Assembly: GCF_022531965.1 (NCBI RefSeq)
Contig: NZ_CP092831.1
Coordinates: forward strand, 1,764,001-1,828,000
Direction of reading: 5' to 3'
Length of the DNA: 64,000 nt
Source: Paenibacillus peoriae
Lineage (GTDB): Bacteria; Bacillota; Bacilli; Paenibacillales; Paenibacillaceae
This document shows positions 1 through 9,152 of this stretch, piece after piece (positions within the stretch are counted from its first letter, which is position 1; each line of letters opens with the position of its first letter). Position numbers and translations under genes: made by a program. Under the pieces are notes generated by a model that had not been told where the DNA came from, ran no database searches, and saw nothing but the letters and a program-made list of their open reading frames with translations.

Positions 1-369
1 AACGCATACATAACCAAGCAATGTAGGAATGCAATCTTTAACCCCTTGTAAAAAGCTGAGTGAATCGTGCTTGGTTCCGCTCAACTCCGAAGCTATGGAC
101 ATTTTAACCTTACCCCCAGTGTATAAATTTTATAATAGTATATAACGGAAGTTATGAAGTATCAATATATTATACAATTGTATGTTATATTGAATAATCC
201 TTAAAAAGCTGTTTGATTTACTATGACAACCCAAAGAAGACTATGTATTTACCAAAAAGCTTCGCTCGTGTTCCGGTTGCAGACGATTTGGCAGCAGCCA
301 GCATCCAAAAGCGGTGTTCAAATCGGATGTGTTCATACAAGGACTGTTTTGACTGAATGGGGAGTTCGT
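1..369. other. Non-coding or undetermined left flank
   Basis: No convincing gene is seen. The first 222 bases are AT-rich and lack a readable frame with a ribosome site. Two overlapping frames occur near 223-462 (79 codons) and 243-356 (37 codons, start ATG at 243), but neither has a Shine-Dalgarno sequence and neither resembles a family I know. The longer one runs through the terminator of the neighbouring minus-strand gene, which argues against it. Confidence 0.5.
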
Positions 370-414
370 AAAAAAAGGGTGTCCCAGTCAGTTCATGACT
401 TATGGGACAACCCT
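370..414 (-). terminator. Rho-independent terminator of the MFS gene
   Basis: Read on the minus strand, AGGGTTGTCCCA pairs with TGGGACACCCT across a short loop and is followed by a run of seven T. It lies directly downstream of the MFS stop codon. Confidence 0.85.
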
Positions 415-425
415 AAGATGGTGAC

Positions 426-1664
426 TTATATAAGCTCCTGCCGTTTTTTCAGATATCTGTAGAGAATAATTCCCGAGACCGCGCAGATGGCTGCGCATAG
501 ACCGATAACTCCATATCCCGCCTGGAGCCCGCGCAACATGCCAAGCTCAGTAGTTGCGCCGTAGACTATCTTGACCCCTTCGATTACCCAGCCGATCACA
601 TAGTTGCCAATGACACTACCTATACCCATCAGCGTGACGACGAACGTAATAGCTGTATCACTGTCCTTCGGATATCTCCGTGCTATGAACGCCATCACGG
701 TCGGATAGATCATTGCAATGCCTGCACCCGATACGGCAAAGAGAAACGCCAGTCTCTCCCCACCCGCGATTGCTGCGAACGTACATATCGCTGAGAAGGC
801 GGAGAATAGAATCGTCGAAAGCACAAACCCCATCCGGTCAGTGAGCGGACCAAGCAACAGGCGCCCCAACGAGAAGGTAAGAAAGAACGCTGAGAGCATG
901 CTGGACGCCTTCACCGTACTCCATGAATACGCTTTCTCTAAGAAGTTGACTAGCCAGCCCCCAACTGCGAGCTCAGAGACTACCCCAAACGACAGGATCA
1001 TTACCATCATCCAGAGTGCCGGATCGCGGGTTAGGGTCTTGAGTGAGGTCCGTTCCTCATGCTGCAGATCGTCTCCCGGGAAGGTACTGAGCAGCGCGGC
1101 CACAATCGGCAGCAGGCAGAGCGACAACATAGCCAGATACATCCCCCGCCAGTCCAGCGTATGTCCAAATACCGTCAGTGACATGACTCCCGTCGCCAGC
1201 AAAGGGGCGACTGTTGAGCTGAGCCCATAGAAAAAGTGGGACAAATTCATCATCGTGCCGGTATTTTTCACAAAAATCCTCGCCCCCAAAATGGCGAGCG
1301 CAATCTCCAGCATGCCGTTCCCAATATACATCAAGAAGTAGGACGAGGCGAAGAAAGGATACGTGTGCGACAGATAGATGAACACTCCCGAGATGATCAT
1401 GGAAGCAAAGGAAATGATGCTGACCGCCTTGATTCCCCACTTACGGACAAGAACGGCGGTGAACGAGCAGGCAATCAAATAACCAAGTGCGTTTAGAGAC
1501 AACAATGTTCCGAGCTGCTGTTCATCCAGATTGAAGTCGAATTGAATGCGTGGAATAGCAGGGCCTTTAATATTTTCCGAGATGCCAAATACAATAAAGC
1601 CAATAAAAATTGTCGCCAGCTGCATCGTGTACATGTAACGGGACTTGCGGGTTTGCGGATTCAA
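426..1664 (-). CDS. Major facilitator superfamily transporter, FHS-like
   Basis: A 412-residue polytopic membrane protein with about twelve hydrophobic segments and no soluble domain, the normal size for MFS carriers. Its general look (a GTLLSLNALGY stretch in helix 2, a DRMGF loop between the halves) is closest to the fucose-permease/FHS-like group, so sugar or metabolite exchange is possible but the substrate cannot be read. The start is TTG at 1664, chosen because AGGAGGGA lies seven bases upstream. It is divergent from the XRE-cupin gene at 2000, so that regulator probably controls it. Family confidence is high, substrate unknown. Confidence 0.85.
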   Translation of the reverse strand: MNPQTRKSRYMYTMQLATIFIGFIVFGISENIKGPAIPRIQFDFNLDEQQLGTLLSLNALGYLIACSFTAVLVRKWGIKAVSIISFASMIISGVFIYLSHTYPFFASSYFLMYIGNGMLEIALAILGARIFVKNTGTMMNLSHFFYGLSSTVAPLLATGVMSLTVFGHTLDWRGMYLAMLSLCLLPIVAALLSTFPGDDLQHEERTSLKTLTRDPALWMMVMILSFGVVSELAVGGWLVNFLEKAYSWSTVKASSMLSAFFLTFSLGRLLLGPLTDRMGFVLSTILFSAFSAICTFAAIAGGERLAFLFAVSGAGIAMIYPTVMAFIARRYPKDSDTAITFVVTLMGIGSVIGNYVIGWVIEGVKIVYGATTELGMLRGLQAGYGVIGLCAAICAVSGIILYRYLKKRQELI

Positions 1665-1999
1665 ATTTAGTCCCTCCTAGATAGTCAACGTTGGTTTTCT
1701 CACCTGTTGGGTGTTCAGGGACGGAAAAGTCATAGGATAGCAGCCCTCCTTCAGGATATTACAATGGTTTTCAAAAACGTTTTAATAAGTGAAGTTTAAG
1801 GACATTTATATTCAATGTCAAATGTTTTTATTGGCATGTTGAAGTTAACGAGGAACCTGACCATATTACAGTAAATTATAGCATGCCTACTTCCCGTTTA
1901 AGCCTTGTATATACCTTGATAGGCTTCTATATATAGCGAACACACAGTCTTTTGTGTATTCTTCTTATATAGACTTTTGGATACAAGGAGGCATCGTCC
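1665..1999. promoter_or_regulatory. Divergent intergenic control region, MFS / XRE-cupin
   Basis: This 335-base AT-rich gap must hold the promoters of both divergent genes. A short dyad (ACACA...TGTGT) lies near 1939-1958 upstream of the regulator and could be an operator. I see no riboswitch or further gene. Confidence 0.4.
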
Positions 2000-2548
2000 G
2001 TGGATTCAATGCAGTATATTATTGGCTCTAATTTGGCTCAAATCAGGAAGACTAGAGGATTAAGTTTGGATAAGGTGGCTGAACTGACAGGGGTCAGCAA
2101 AGGGATGCTGGCTCAGATTGAGAAGGGGAAATCCAATCCTACGGTAACAACCCTTTGGAAAATTGCGAACGGTTTGCACGTATCCTTCTCCACCTTTCTT
2201 AAAGAAGACCCGCCGCAAATCACGAAGATTCGAAGGGAAGACCTGCATCCGGTTATTGATGAGGACGGTAACTATTTTGTTTACCCTGTATTCCCGTATC
2301 ACGCGGAAAAGAAGTTTGAGGTGTTCACGGTAAGTCTGAAGCCAGGCTTTACACACCAGGCAGAGAAGCATCTGGGAGAGGAAACGATTCTCATGATCCG
2401 TGGGGAAATGTACTTTGAGATGCAGGGGCAACAGCTCAAGCTGAGTGCAGGGGATGCCGTGCAATTTCAAGTATCTGACATACATACCTACCGCAATGAT
2501 TCGGATGAGGATGCCGATTTTTATGTATTGATTTATTATGCGGATTAG
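2000..2548 (+). CDS. XRE-family transcriptional regulator with C-terminal cupin
   Basis: A 182-residue protein with an N-terminal helix-turn-helix of the Xre type (about residues 8-62, including LDKVAELTGVSKGMLAQIEK) and a C-terminal cupin barrel (about 105-180). Members of this two-domain family are small-molecule-sensing regulators that usually act on an adjacent transporter or metabolic gene. The start is GTG at 2000, preceded by AAGGAGG with good spacing. The divergent MFS gene is the obvious target. The ligand cannot be inferred. Confidence 0.9.
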   Translation: MDSMQYIIGSNLAQIRKTRGLSLDKVAELTGVSKGMLAQIEKGKSNPTVTTLWKIANGLHVSFSTFLKEDPPQITKIRREDLHPVIDEDGNYFVYPVFPYHAEKKFEVFTVSLKPGFTHQAEKHLGEETILMIRGEMYFEMQGQQLKLSAGDAVQFQVSDIHTYRNDSDEDADFYVLIYYAD

Positions 2549-2647
2549 TGGGATGATTAGCATAGTCTAAAACAGGCTTCCACATCAGGATTTTGCAAAA
2601 TCCTGAGATATAAAAGAGAGCAACGAGGAAAAGAGAGGAAAGAACCC

Positions 2648-3163
2648 ATGGAAAGCAAGTACATCCGAGAAACCTACTGCTTTAAGACATCCCGAGTATT
2701 TCCCAACGATATCAACAATCATAACACGCTCTTCGGCGGCCGATTGATGTCGTATATCGACGATATCGCATCTATTGCAGCTGCTAAGCTGTGTCGTACG
2801 AACACAGTTACAGCCTCTACGGATTCGGTGGATTTTTTGCTACCTATCCATCCGAGTGATTCTGTCACGCTAGAAGCGTTCGTAACCTGGACAGGCCGTA
2901 GCTCGATGGAGGTGTTCGTAAAGGTAATTCGTGAAGGACTAATGACTGGCGACCGAAAAATCGCAGCCACCGCCTTCCTGACCTTTGTGGCATTGGACGA
3001 GAACAACCGTAAAGTGACCGTGCCGCAGGTGATTCCAGAAACAGAAGAGCAGTTACAATTGCACCAGACGGCTCCATCACGCGCAGCCATACGGCGTCAG
3101 CGGAGGGAAGAAAGCAAGCAGCTGGCTAGTTTTCTGACAACAGATTATCCGTGGGAACTGTAA
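2648..3163 (+). CDS. Hotdog-fold acyl-CoA thioesterase, YkhA-like
   Basis: A 171-residue single-hotdog protein with the family signature N-x-HNTLFGGRLMSYIDDIASIAA near residues 23-45, whose HNTLFGG turn marks the active-site region of the BACH/YkhA thioesterases. It should hydrolyse acyl-CoA in the cytoplasm; chain-length preference is unknown. A ribosome site (AGAGGAAAG) precedes the ATG. It follows the XRE-cupin gene by 99 bases in the same direction and ends at a strong hairpin. Confidence 0.88.
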   Translation: MESKYIRETYCFKTSRVFPNDINNHNTLFGGRLMSYIDDIASIAAAKLCRTNTVTASTDSVDFLLPIHPSDSVTLEAFVTWTGRSSMEVFVKVIREGLMTGDRKIAATAFLTFVALDENNRKVTVPQVIPETEEQLQLHQTAPSRAAIRRQRREESKQLASFLTTDYPWEL

Positions 3164-3198
3164 CGTACTAAAGATTATCAATTTCATCGTTTTACGTA

Positions 3199-3258
3199 AA
3201 AAGGAGCCGTTATTTCCGTTAGCAGTCACCATGATCTGCTCGGAATACGGCTCCTTTT
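3199..3258. terminator. Bidirectional terminator
   Basis: AAAAGGAGCCGT pairs with ACGGCTCCTTTT around a long loop, with A and T tracts on both sides. It separates the converging thioesterase and GH43 genes and can serve both. Confidence 0.85.
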
Positions 3259-3272
3259 GAAAATAACTTGGG

Positions 3273-4739
3273 CTATTCTACTTTAACTACACGGAAATGC
3301 TGATTTGTCCCACCATTATCGCCCCATTGAATGGCTTTGGCTCCATCGGCGGTGGCGCCTTCAGAAATATCGATCAGCTTGCCAGTTGCCCGATTTTTCA
3401 GCTTGTAATAACCACCGGTTACGGATACTAATTGCCAGTGCTGACTGGACCAGCCTCCGTCGCTCCACTGCTCAATAACTGTACCATCCGTTGTAGTACC
3501 GCTTTCAACACCAATTAGCTTTCCGCTGCTGCGGTTCACAATTTTATAATATCCGCTGCCTGCATCTTTGAGTTGCCATTGTTGGCTTGCTGTTCCCGCA
3601 TCTGCACGCTGTTCCAGGTCTGCGCCGTCCGTCGTTGCATTGCCAATAATGCTTAGTGGCTTATTGCTCTTGCGATTCACTAGCTGATAATAGGCATCCG
3701 GATCAATGGCAATTGGGGTCGTTATCCCCTCGACCACACCACTGGCGGTGTCAATATTAATGCTGTCGAACCAATCCATAGCTAATGAAGTCGCTGTTGG
3801 AAAACGCAGTGGCAACCATACATATTGAGAATCCTGCACAGGACCGCTCCACGCACCCGCCCAACGGTCGCCCAAATACAGGTATGAAGTTGTCTGGGCA
3901 CCTTCAACAGGAATCACGTAAGCCGACTGTGAACCATAAGTCGTACCGTCCCCAAAGTTTATCGTATTACTCCAGGTTCCTTCAATGCTGGATGCGGTAG
4001 CATACTTGGCCTGATTGGGATTCCAGCCGGTCGCCCCTGATGTAATCAGGAAGTAGACGTCTCCTTTTTTGAACATCGCTGGAGCTTCACGGTATTGTCC
4101 AGGCCAAAGTGTAGTCACCAGCGATTCAACTTGCAGAAAATCCGGTGTCAGACGATAAATGTTCAGATCCGCGTTTACCCGGGTAGCCGAAATAAGGTAA
4201 GCTGTACCGTTATCGTTGTATACGGTCATATCGCGCGAATCGTAATCCAGAGGACGGAAGCTACCCTGATATGTGTAATCGCCGTCCACCGTATCGGAGG
4301 AGGCGACAGCCACTCGGGCCTCGTTGTAATTAACCCCATTCTCCTTGTGCATCCATAATACGTATTTGCGTGTTTTTTCATTATAAATCACTTTCGGACG
4401 TTCAATATTCGAAACATTCAGCTCTACGGCGGAGCTGCTGGTCAGTACGTTTTTACGAAACTCCCAGTTTTTTAAATCAGAGGAACGGTAGGCGGATACC
4501 GCCTTGAACGTGCCGTTGGGATTACGATTTTCACCAAACCAATAATAGTAACCGTCTACTTTAATCATACCACCCCCATGGGCATGGACTACGTTTCCAT
4601 CTGTATCTTTAAACTGAATGCCATTCACGACATTCGCTGAAGCGGCTGAAGCGATCTTAGGTGAAAACATCTGAAAAATGCTCAACGTCAGCAAAATAGA
4701 GAGCATAATACACAGCAAGCGGGCAAAATCATATTTCAT
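3273..4739 (-). CDS. Secreted GH43 glycoside hydrolase (exo-beta-1,3-galactanase-like) with ricin-B lectin domain
   Basis: A 488-residue exported enzyme: signal peptide (about 1-33), a GH43 five-bladed propeller (about 36-340) and a C-terminal ricin-type beta-trefoil (about 347-488) with QxW-type motifs at about 386, 433 and 480. The catalytic domain resembles the exo-beta-1,3-galactanase subfamily from memory: HAHGGG at the start, FGENR, then E113 in the NIERPK motif, E218 in the REAP motif and Q271 in GSQSAYV. In that subfamily a glutamine replaces the usual general base, and Q271 sits where it is expected. Probable role: trimming arabinogalactan side chains from plant material. The ATG start has AGGAGGAC upstream, and a cre site lies just before it. 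Specificity is inferred. Confidence 0.83.
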   Translation of the reverse strand: MKYDFARLLCIMLSILLTLSIFQMFSPKIASAASANVVNGIQFKDTDGNVVHAHGGGMIKVDGYYYWFGENRNPNGTFKAVSAYRSSDLKNWEFRKNVLTSSSAVELNVSNIERPKVIYNEKTRKYVLWMHKENGVNYNEARVAVASSDTVDGDYTYQGSFRPLDYDSRDMTVYNDNGTAYLISATRVNADLNIYRLTPDFLQVESLVTTLWPGQYREAPAMFKKGDVYFLITSGATGWNPNQAKYATASSIEGTWSNTINFGDGTTYGSQSAYVIPVEGAQTTSYLYLGDRWAGAWSGPVQDSQYVWLPLRFPTATSLAMDWFDSINIDTASGVVEGITTPIAIDPDAYYQLVNRKSNKPLSIIGNATTDGADLEQRADAGTASQQWQLKDAGSGYYKIVNRSSGKLIGVESGTTTDGTVIEQWSDGGWSSQHWQLVSVTGGYYKLKNRATGKLIDISEGATADGAKAIQWGDNGGTNQHFRVVKVE

Positions 4740-4767
4740 TGTTTCGTCCTCCTCTGTATGCTTTATT

Positions 4768-4781
4768 TTAAAGCGCTTTCA
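4768..4781 (-). promoter_or_regulatory. cre site (CcpA catabolite repression)
   Basis: TTAAAGCGCTTTCA is a near-perfect palindromic match to the Bacillus cre consensus. It lies 29 bases upstream of the GH43 start, fitting carbon catabolite repression of this secreted hydrolase. Confidence 0.75.
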
Positions 4782-4966
4782 TTAATGGACTCTATAAAGT
4801 AGTTTTAATAGAGCTACTTATCCCAATTGTATCCATATTGAATTGAAAGTGCTAGAGTAGTATATTGACCATGTACACGGCACACGCCATCCATATCTAA
4901 CAGACTTCCATCGAACGGTGAGTGTTACAAACTGGCTGATATTCATTAGGTATATAGGAGGCGACC

Positions 4967-5665
4967 ATGAAAATATACGCGATTGATACGAGCAAGCCGG
5001 AAGCTGAGGAGCATTACGAATTACTGGTACCTCGGGTTTCACTAGAAAAGCAGCACAAGTTAGATCGTTTTTTACATCGGGAAGATGCTTTGAGGGGCTT
5101 ATATGCCGATGTACTGCTAAGATGGTTGGCCTGTCGGCAATTGAAGGTATCGAATGCCAGTCTTCAATTTACATACAATGCATTCGGTAAGCCTTCCTTA
5201 ATAAATGCACCTGCATTCCATTTTAATGTTTCTCACTCGGGAAAATGGGTGGTATGCGCTATTGATGATCACCCGCTTGGAATCGACATTGAGCAGCTCC
5301 GTCCTATTGATTTTGAGGTAGGTAGGGTGTGCTTTTCGGACACAGAGTATGATGCGTTAATGCGTCAGGATGCAGACAGCCGCTTATCCTATTTTTACGA
5401 TCTATGGACGCTTAAGGAAAGCTTTGTGAAGGCCGAGGGGCAGGGACTAACCCTACCGTTGAAGTCTTTTTCATTTGAGCTAAAGGCACAACCATTCATA
5501 GGCTTCACGACAGAGGGCTTTACCACCGAGTATTATCATTTTAAGCAGTATGAGCTGGATCAGGATTATAAAATGGCTGTCTGTGCAGCTCATGACCAAT
5601 TTGCCGAGCAGGTGCAGCAGATAGATATAAATACACTACGCTTGGAAGTGGCAACACAGGCGTAA
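4967..5665 (+). CDS. 4'-phosphopantetheinyl transferase, Sfp type
   Basis: A 232-residue Sfp/Gsp-class enzyme that transfers phosphopantetheine from CoA to carrier-protein serines, activating non-ribosomal peptide and polyketide synthases. Family motifs are present: GIDIE (residues 105-109, with Mg ligands D107 and E109) and WTLKESFVKAEGQG (147-160, with E151 and K155). TAGGAGGCGACC precedes the ATG. No synthase genes are nearby, so it probably acts in trans. It is followed 40 bases later by the amidohydrolase, likely in one transcript. Confidence 0.93.
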   Translation: MKIYAIDTSKPEAEEHYELLVPRVSLEKQHKLDRFLHREDALRGLYADVLLRWLACRQLKVSNASLQFTYNAFGKPSLINAPAFHFNVSHSGKWVVCAIDDHPLGIDIEQLRPIDFEVGRVCFSDTEYDALMRQDADSRLSYFYDLWTLKESFVKAEGQGLTLPLKSFSFELKAQPFIGFTTEGFTTEYYHFKQYELDQDYKMAVCAAHDQFAEQVQQIDINTLRLEVATQA

Positions 5666-5704
5666 TATGAAGTGGGTATGCGTATAGTTGAAAAAAGGAG
5701 ATGA

Positions 5705-7300
5705 GTGGCGTTGACATTCGTTTTGTTCAAGCACGGCCGGTTGTATGGGGAGTGGGCTTCCAAAGGAGACTCCATCGTTGTACAGCAGGGTCGGATACAG
5801 GCCGTCGGATATGCTCGGGAGCTTGAATTGCAGTTGTCCGGTAAGGAATATGAAACCGTGGATTGGGAAGATGCCTATGTACTGCCAGGCTTAACCGATT
5901 CACATATGCATTTATCTATGCATGGTATGAAGTTATCTATGCTCGATTTAACATCAGCTACCTCCAAGGGCGAGATGCTGGCTATGCTACGCAAACGGGT
6001 CGCTGTAACACCGCCGGGAGAGTGGATTTTAGGACTTAACTGGAACGAAAATGCTTTTATTCCTGTTGAAATTCCGGATATATCCGAGCTGGATGCCATT
6101 ACAGATCAGCATCCGGTATATCTCACTCGTACGTGCTTTCATACGTTTTTGGCCAATTCAGAGGCATTTCGACGTGCGGGTATTAACGAGGACACCCCTG
6201 ACCCGGCTTCGGGGGCCTATGGACGAGACGCAGATGGACGGTTGAACGGATTGGTTTATGAGGAAGCCTCCTTTGCCTTTACTAGCGTGCAGCCAGAACC
6301 GGATTATTCGGTTAAGAAGGATACGATTCGGCGGGCTTCTATGGATGCGTTAAGGCTTGGTTTGACTGCTGCGCACACAGAGGATTTACGTTTTTTGGGC
6401 AGCGTGGAGACGATGCAGCGAATTTACAGGGAGCTGAGAGAAGAAGGCCTTCCTTTTCGCACACACCAGCTCATCTATCATCCATTTTTGGAAGAAGCGA
6501 AAGTGCAAGGGCTGCGTGCAGGTACCGGAAATGAGTGGTTTAAAATCGGTGCGATAAAAATGTTTGCCGATGGCGCTATTGGTGGAAGAACGGCATTATT
6601 GTCTGAACCCTATAGTGATGCTCCGCATACCTGCGGAATGGCGATCCAACCGCAGCCGGAGCTGAATCAGATGGTGGCTGCTGTCAGAGCCGCAGGCTAT
6701 CCCGTGGCTGTGCATGCCATAGGAGATGGGGCGGCGCACATGATTTTGACAGCGATGGAGGCCCATGCGCTCACGGAGGAAAGCGGTTTGCCAGATCGTC
6801 TGATCCACGGACAGGTGCTTAGGGGTGATTTGGTCAAGAGAATGGCGAAGCTGCCGCTGATCGCGGACATCCAGCCCCGTTTTGTCGCAAGTGACTTCCC
6901 TTGGGTACTGGATCGGGTGGGGAAAGAACGGACTGAATATTTATATGCCTGGAAAAAGCTACTGGAAGCAGGCATTCCATGTGCTGGAGGTAGTGACGCG
7001 CCGATTGAGCCGTTAAACCCTTTTCTTGGTATTCATGCGGCAGTGACTCGCGCCAAGCCGGAAGAAATGCATGAGGGCTATCTTCCCGCTGAAAAGCTGG
7101 ATGTACATGAAGCCATTCGTTTGTTTACCACGGGAAGCGCAGTAGCAGCTGGTGAGGCTGATGAAAGAGGGACGATAGCTGAAGGGAAAGCCGCTGACTT
7201 TACAGTCATTGACCGTGATGTATCGGAAAGCCCGCAAGCTTTACTTGATGTTAAGGTACGAATGACAGTTGTAAACGGGAAAGTTGCATATCGGTCATAG
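5705..7300 (+). CDS. Amidohydrolase 3 family metal-dependent hydrolase, YtcJ-like
   Basis: A 531-residue member of the amidohydrolase superfamily. Visible metal-site motifs are HMHLSMHG, a loop reading KMFADGAIGGRT, VHAIGD, and GGSDAPIEP with the catalytic aspartate near the C-terminal end of the barrel. Relatives are annotated as YtcJ or exoenzyme-regulatory proteins and are of uncertain substrate. The start is GTG at 5705 (AAGGAG lies five bases upstream); TTG at 5711 is an alternative. It follows the Sfp gene closely and ends at a shared terminator. Confidence 0.88.
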   Translation: MALTFVLFKHGRLYGEWASKGDSIVVQQGRIQAVGYARELELQLSGKEYETVDWEDAYVLPGLTDSHMHLSMHGMKLSMLDLTSATSKGEMLAMLRKRVAVTPPGEWILGLNWNENAFIPVEIPDISELDAITDQHPVYLTRTCFHTFLANSEAFRRAGINEDTPDPASGAYGRDADGRLNGLVYEEASFAFTSVQPEPDYSVKKDTIRRASMDALRLGLTAAHTEDLRFLGSVETMQRIYRELREEGLPFRTHQLIYHPFLEEAKVQGLRAGTGNEWFKIGAIKMFADGAIGGRTALLSEPYSDAPHTCGMAIQPQPELNQMVAAVRAAGYPVAVHAIGDGAAHMILTAMEAHALTEESGLPDRLIHGQVLRGDLVKRMAKLPLIADIQPRFVASDFPWVLDRVGKERTEYLYAWKKLLEAGIPCAGGSDAPIEPLNPFLGIHAAVTRAKPEEMHEGYLPAEKLDVHEAIRLFTTGSAVAAGEADERGTIAEGKAADFTVIDRDVSESPQALLDVKVRMTVVNGKVAYRS

Positions 7301-7322
7301 GCTGGTGCTAAGTATGTATGCC

Positions 7323-7364
7323 AAAAGCCTTCAACTTCACTTTTCATGTGAGGTTGAAGGCTTT
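7323..7364. terminator. Bidirectional terminator
   Basis: AAAAGCCTTCAACTTCAC pairs with GTGAGGTTGAAGGCTTT. It separates two converging genes, the amidohydrolase and the SLH-GH18 gene. Confidence 0.85.
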
Positions 7365-7369
7365 GTATT

Positions 7370-8995
7370 TTATAAACCACGCTGTATAAATCGGTCAGCG
7401 TTTTTTACACTGGACCACAGATCAGAGCTGGCTCCGCCCGCATACCAGTAGGCGAAGCCAGCAAACCCAGCATCCTGTCCCAAGCGATACTTACGAGTGA
7501 AGGATCGTCCTTCCTCGAGCCACAGCTTATGAAGCTGCGTGTCTTTGTAAGACACGGTATACTGCTGAATATCCTCATTCCAGATTGGTTGGGAGACGGA
7601 ACGGGATATGAGCTGGTTTTGCTGATCTAGTGAAATATCAGAGGAAGCGATTGATTGCCCGCTAGCGTTAAGCGTCCAGTTCCGTGTAAATAATGGCAAC
7701 GCCAAGATCGCTTTCTCCGGATAGGTGGTTTGTACAAAACGCCGCACGCTTTCACGAAGCCATGGCAGTGAGGACACAGAGCCGGGGATCGAGCTACCTC
7801 CCCAATGCTCGTCATATCCCATCAGGATCAGATAGTCTGCCGCAGCGCCAAGCTGTTTATAATCAAAGGCGGCAGTCCAGTCCGTTCCGTAATCAGGAGA
7901 TACACAAATCGCCAGTACCGTATTCTGACTCTTCAACTTAGCTTTTAATTGTTGGACGAACAATGTTAAATGGGCACGATCCTGACCATCTACATTTTCA
8001 AAATCAATGACAAGTCCGTTCAAACCGTATACAGATACAGCATTAGCAAGCTGACTTATGGTTGTATTTCGTAGAACCTCACTGGACAAAATTTGGTGCG
8101 TCAGTGCCAGGTTGGAACGGTTGCCTACCATCGCCCAGATATTTTTATGATGCTGTTTGGCCCAGGTGAGCAGCGATGAATTGGTATAATCGCTGATAAT
8201 ACCTGTTTCATTCAGAAAAAACCAACGTGGTGACAGGGTGTTGATGTTGGATTGGAGCACCGTATTTTCAAACTGCTGAATGGTTTGATCATATTGCCAG
8301 CCAATTCGGATGGAAGAAGCGGTGGAAGCAGTTTGGTTAGCATGTTTTGTTGAATACGTTAGCAGTCGCTCCAGTAAGACCGCTGTTTCTTCACGAGTCA
8401 GAGAGGATGCAGGACGAAAATAGTTACTTTCACCTTTCATAAAGCCGTAACGATTTACGGTGATTACCGCATCAAGAGCCCAATCTGCAATTTCGCCAGT
8501 ATCTGTAAAGGAGGAAGTAGCATCTCCTGATCCGCCCGAAGAGCGGATGAGACGTGCGATCATCAAAGCCGCTTCTTGACGGGTTATAGGACTATTAGGT
8601 TGGAATGTGGCAGACGTTCCCCCCTGAACGATATTGAGCTGCGAAGCCGCTTCAATCCATCCATAGTACCACGTCTTTTTGGCAACATCTCGGTAGGAGG
8701 GAACGGGTGCTTGTACAGGCTCCAGACCGAGTGTACGGTCCAGTGCGGTAACCCATTCGGCTCTGGTAACAGCCTTTTTAGGAGAGAAGTAACCAGGTCG
8801 TGTACCGTTCAAAATTCCTTTAGCGTGCAGGGAAATAATAGACTGATAGGCATAGCTGTGTGCAGTATCTTGGAACGTAGCGCCGGATGCTGCTGCTGGA
8901 GCAGCTAAGTATGAAGAGAATGTTGTGAATATTGTGATGGCTGCCGTTGCTGATAGGGTAAGCTTGGCTAACCAACGTGATCGTTTGGAACTCAT
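7370..8995 (-). CDS. SLH-domain surface protein with GH18 (SleL/YaaH-like) domain
   Basis: A 541-residue exported protein: signal peptide (about 1-37), three S-layer homology repeats (about 40-210, each with an SLH-type TRAE/TRQE/TREE turn), and a glycoside-hydrolase 18 barrel (about 230-541). The active-site strand reads GLVIDFENVD, with D331 and E333 matching the reduced DxE motif of spore-cortex and cell-wall N-acetylglucosaminidases. SLH repeats bind pyruvylated secondary wall polymer, so the enzyme should sit on the cell surface and act on peptidoglycan or chitin-like polymers. Only a weak AGAAGG lies before the ATG. Confidence 0.9.
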   Translation of the reverse strand: MSSKRSRWLAKLTLSATAAITIFTTFSSYLAAPAAASGATFQDTAHSYAYQSIISLHAKGILNGTRPGYFSPKKAVTRAEWVTALDRTLGLEPVQAPVPSYRDVAKKTWYYGWIEAASQLNIVQGGTSATFQPNSPITRQEAALMIARLIRSSGGSGDATSSFTDTGEIADWALDAVITVNRYGFMKGESNYFRPASSLTREETAVLLERLLTYSTKHANQTASTASSIRIGWQYDQTIQQFENTVLQSNINTLSPRWFFLNETGIISDYTNSSLLTWAKQHHKNIWAMVGNRSNLALTHQILSSEVLRNTTISQLANAVSVYGLNGLVIDFENVDGQDRAHLTLFVQQLKAKLKSQNTVLAICVSPDYGTDWTAAFDYKQLGAAADYLILMGYDEHWGGSSIPGSVSSLPWLRESVRRFVQTTYPEKAILALPLFTRNWTLNASGQSIASSDISLDQQNQLISRSVSQPIWNEDIQQYTVSYKDTQLHKLWLEEGRSFTRKYRLGQDAGFAGFAYWYAGGASSDLWSSVKNADRFIQRGL

Positions 8996-9107
8996 ACCAA
9001 ATAACCTTCTTTTTTATGATAGATTGTAGATTCATAGTTCGTTACTCGACGAATAATACTATCAAAAAGAGGAAAGTTATTCATTGCTAAATTGCTGGAA
9101 AAATACC

Positions 9108-9137
9108 AAAAAACCCGCTACCTATGCGGCAACGGGT
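9108..9137 (-). terminator. Terminator of the DegV gene
   Basis: On the minus strand ACCCGT...GCGGGT forms a GC-rich hairpin followed by six T, just downstream of the DegV stop. Confidence 0.75.
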
Positions 9138-9152
9138 CTGATATTGGATAAA

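Noticed and set aside
223..462. 79-codon plus-strand frame at the left edge
   Set aside because: It has no ribosome site, runs through the terminator of the minus-strand MFS gene and resembles nothing known.
1738..1800. Possible cre site near TTTCAAAAACGTTTT
   Set aside because: It lacks the conserved TG...CA ends of the cre consensus.
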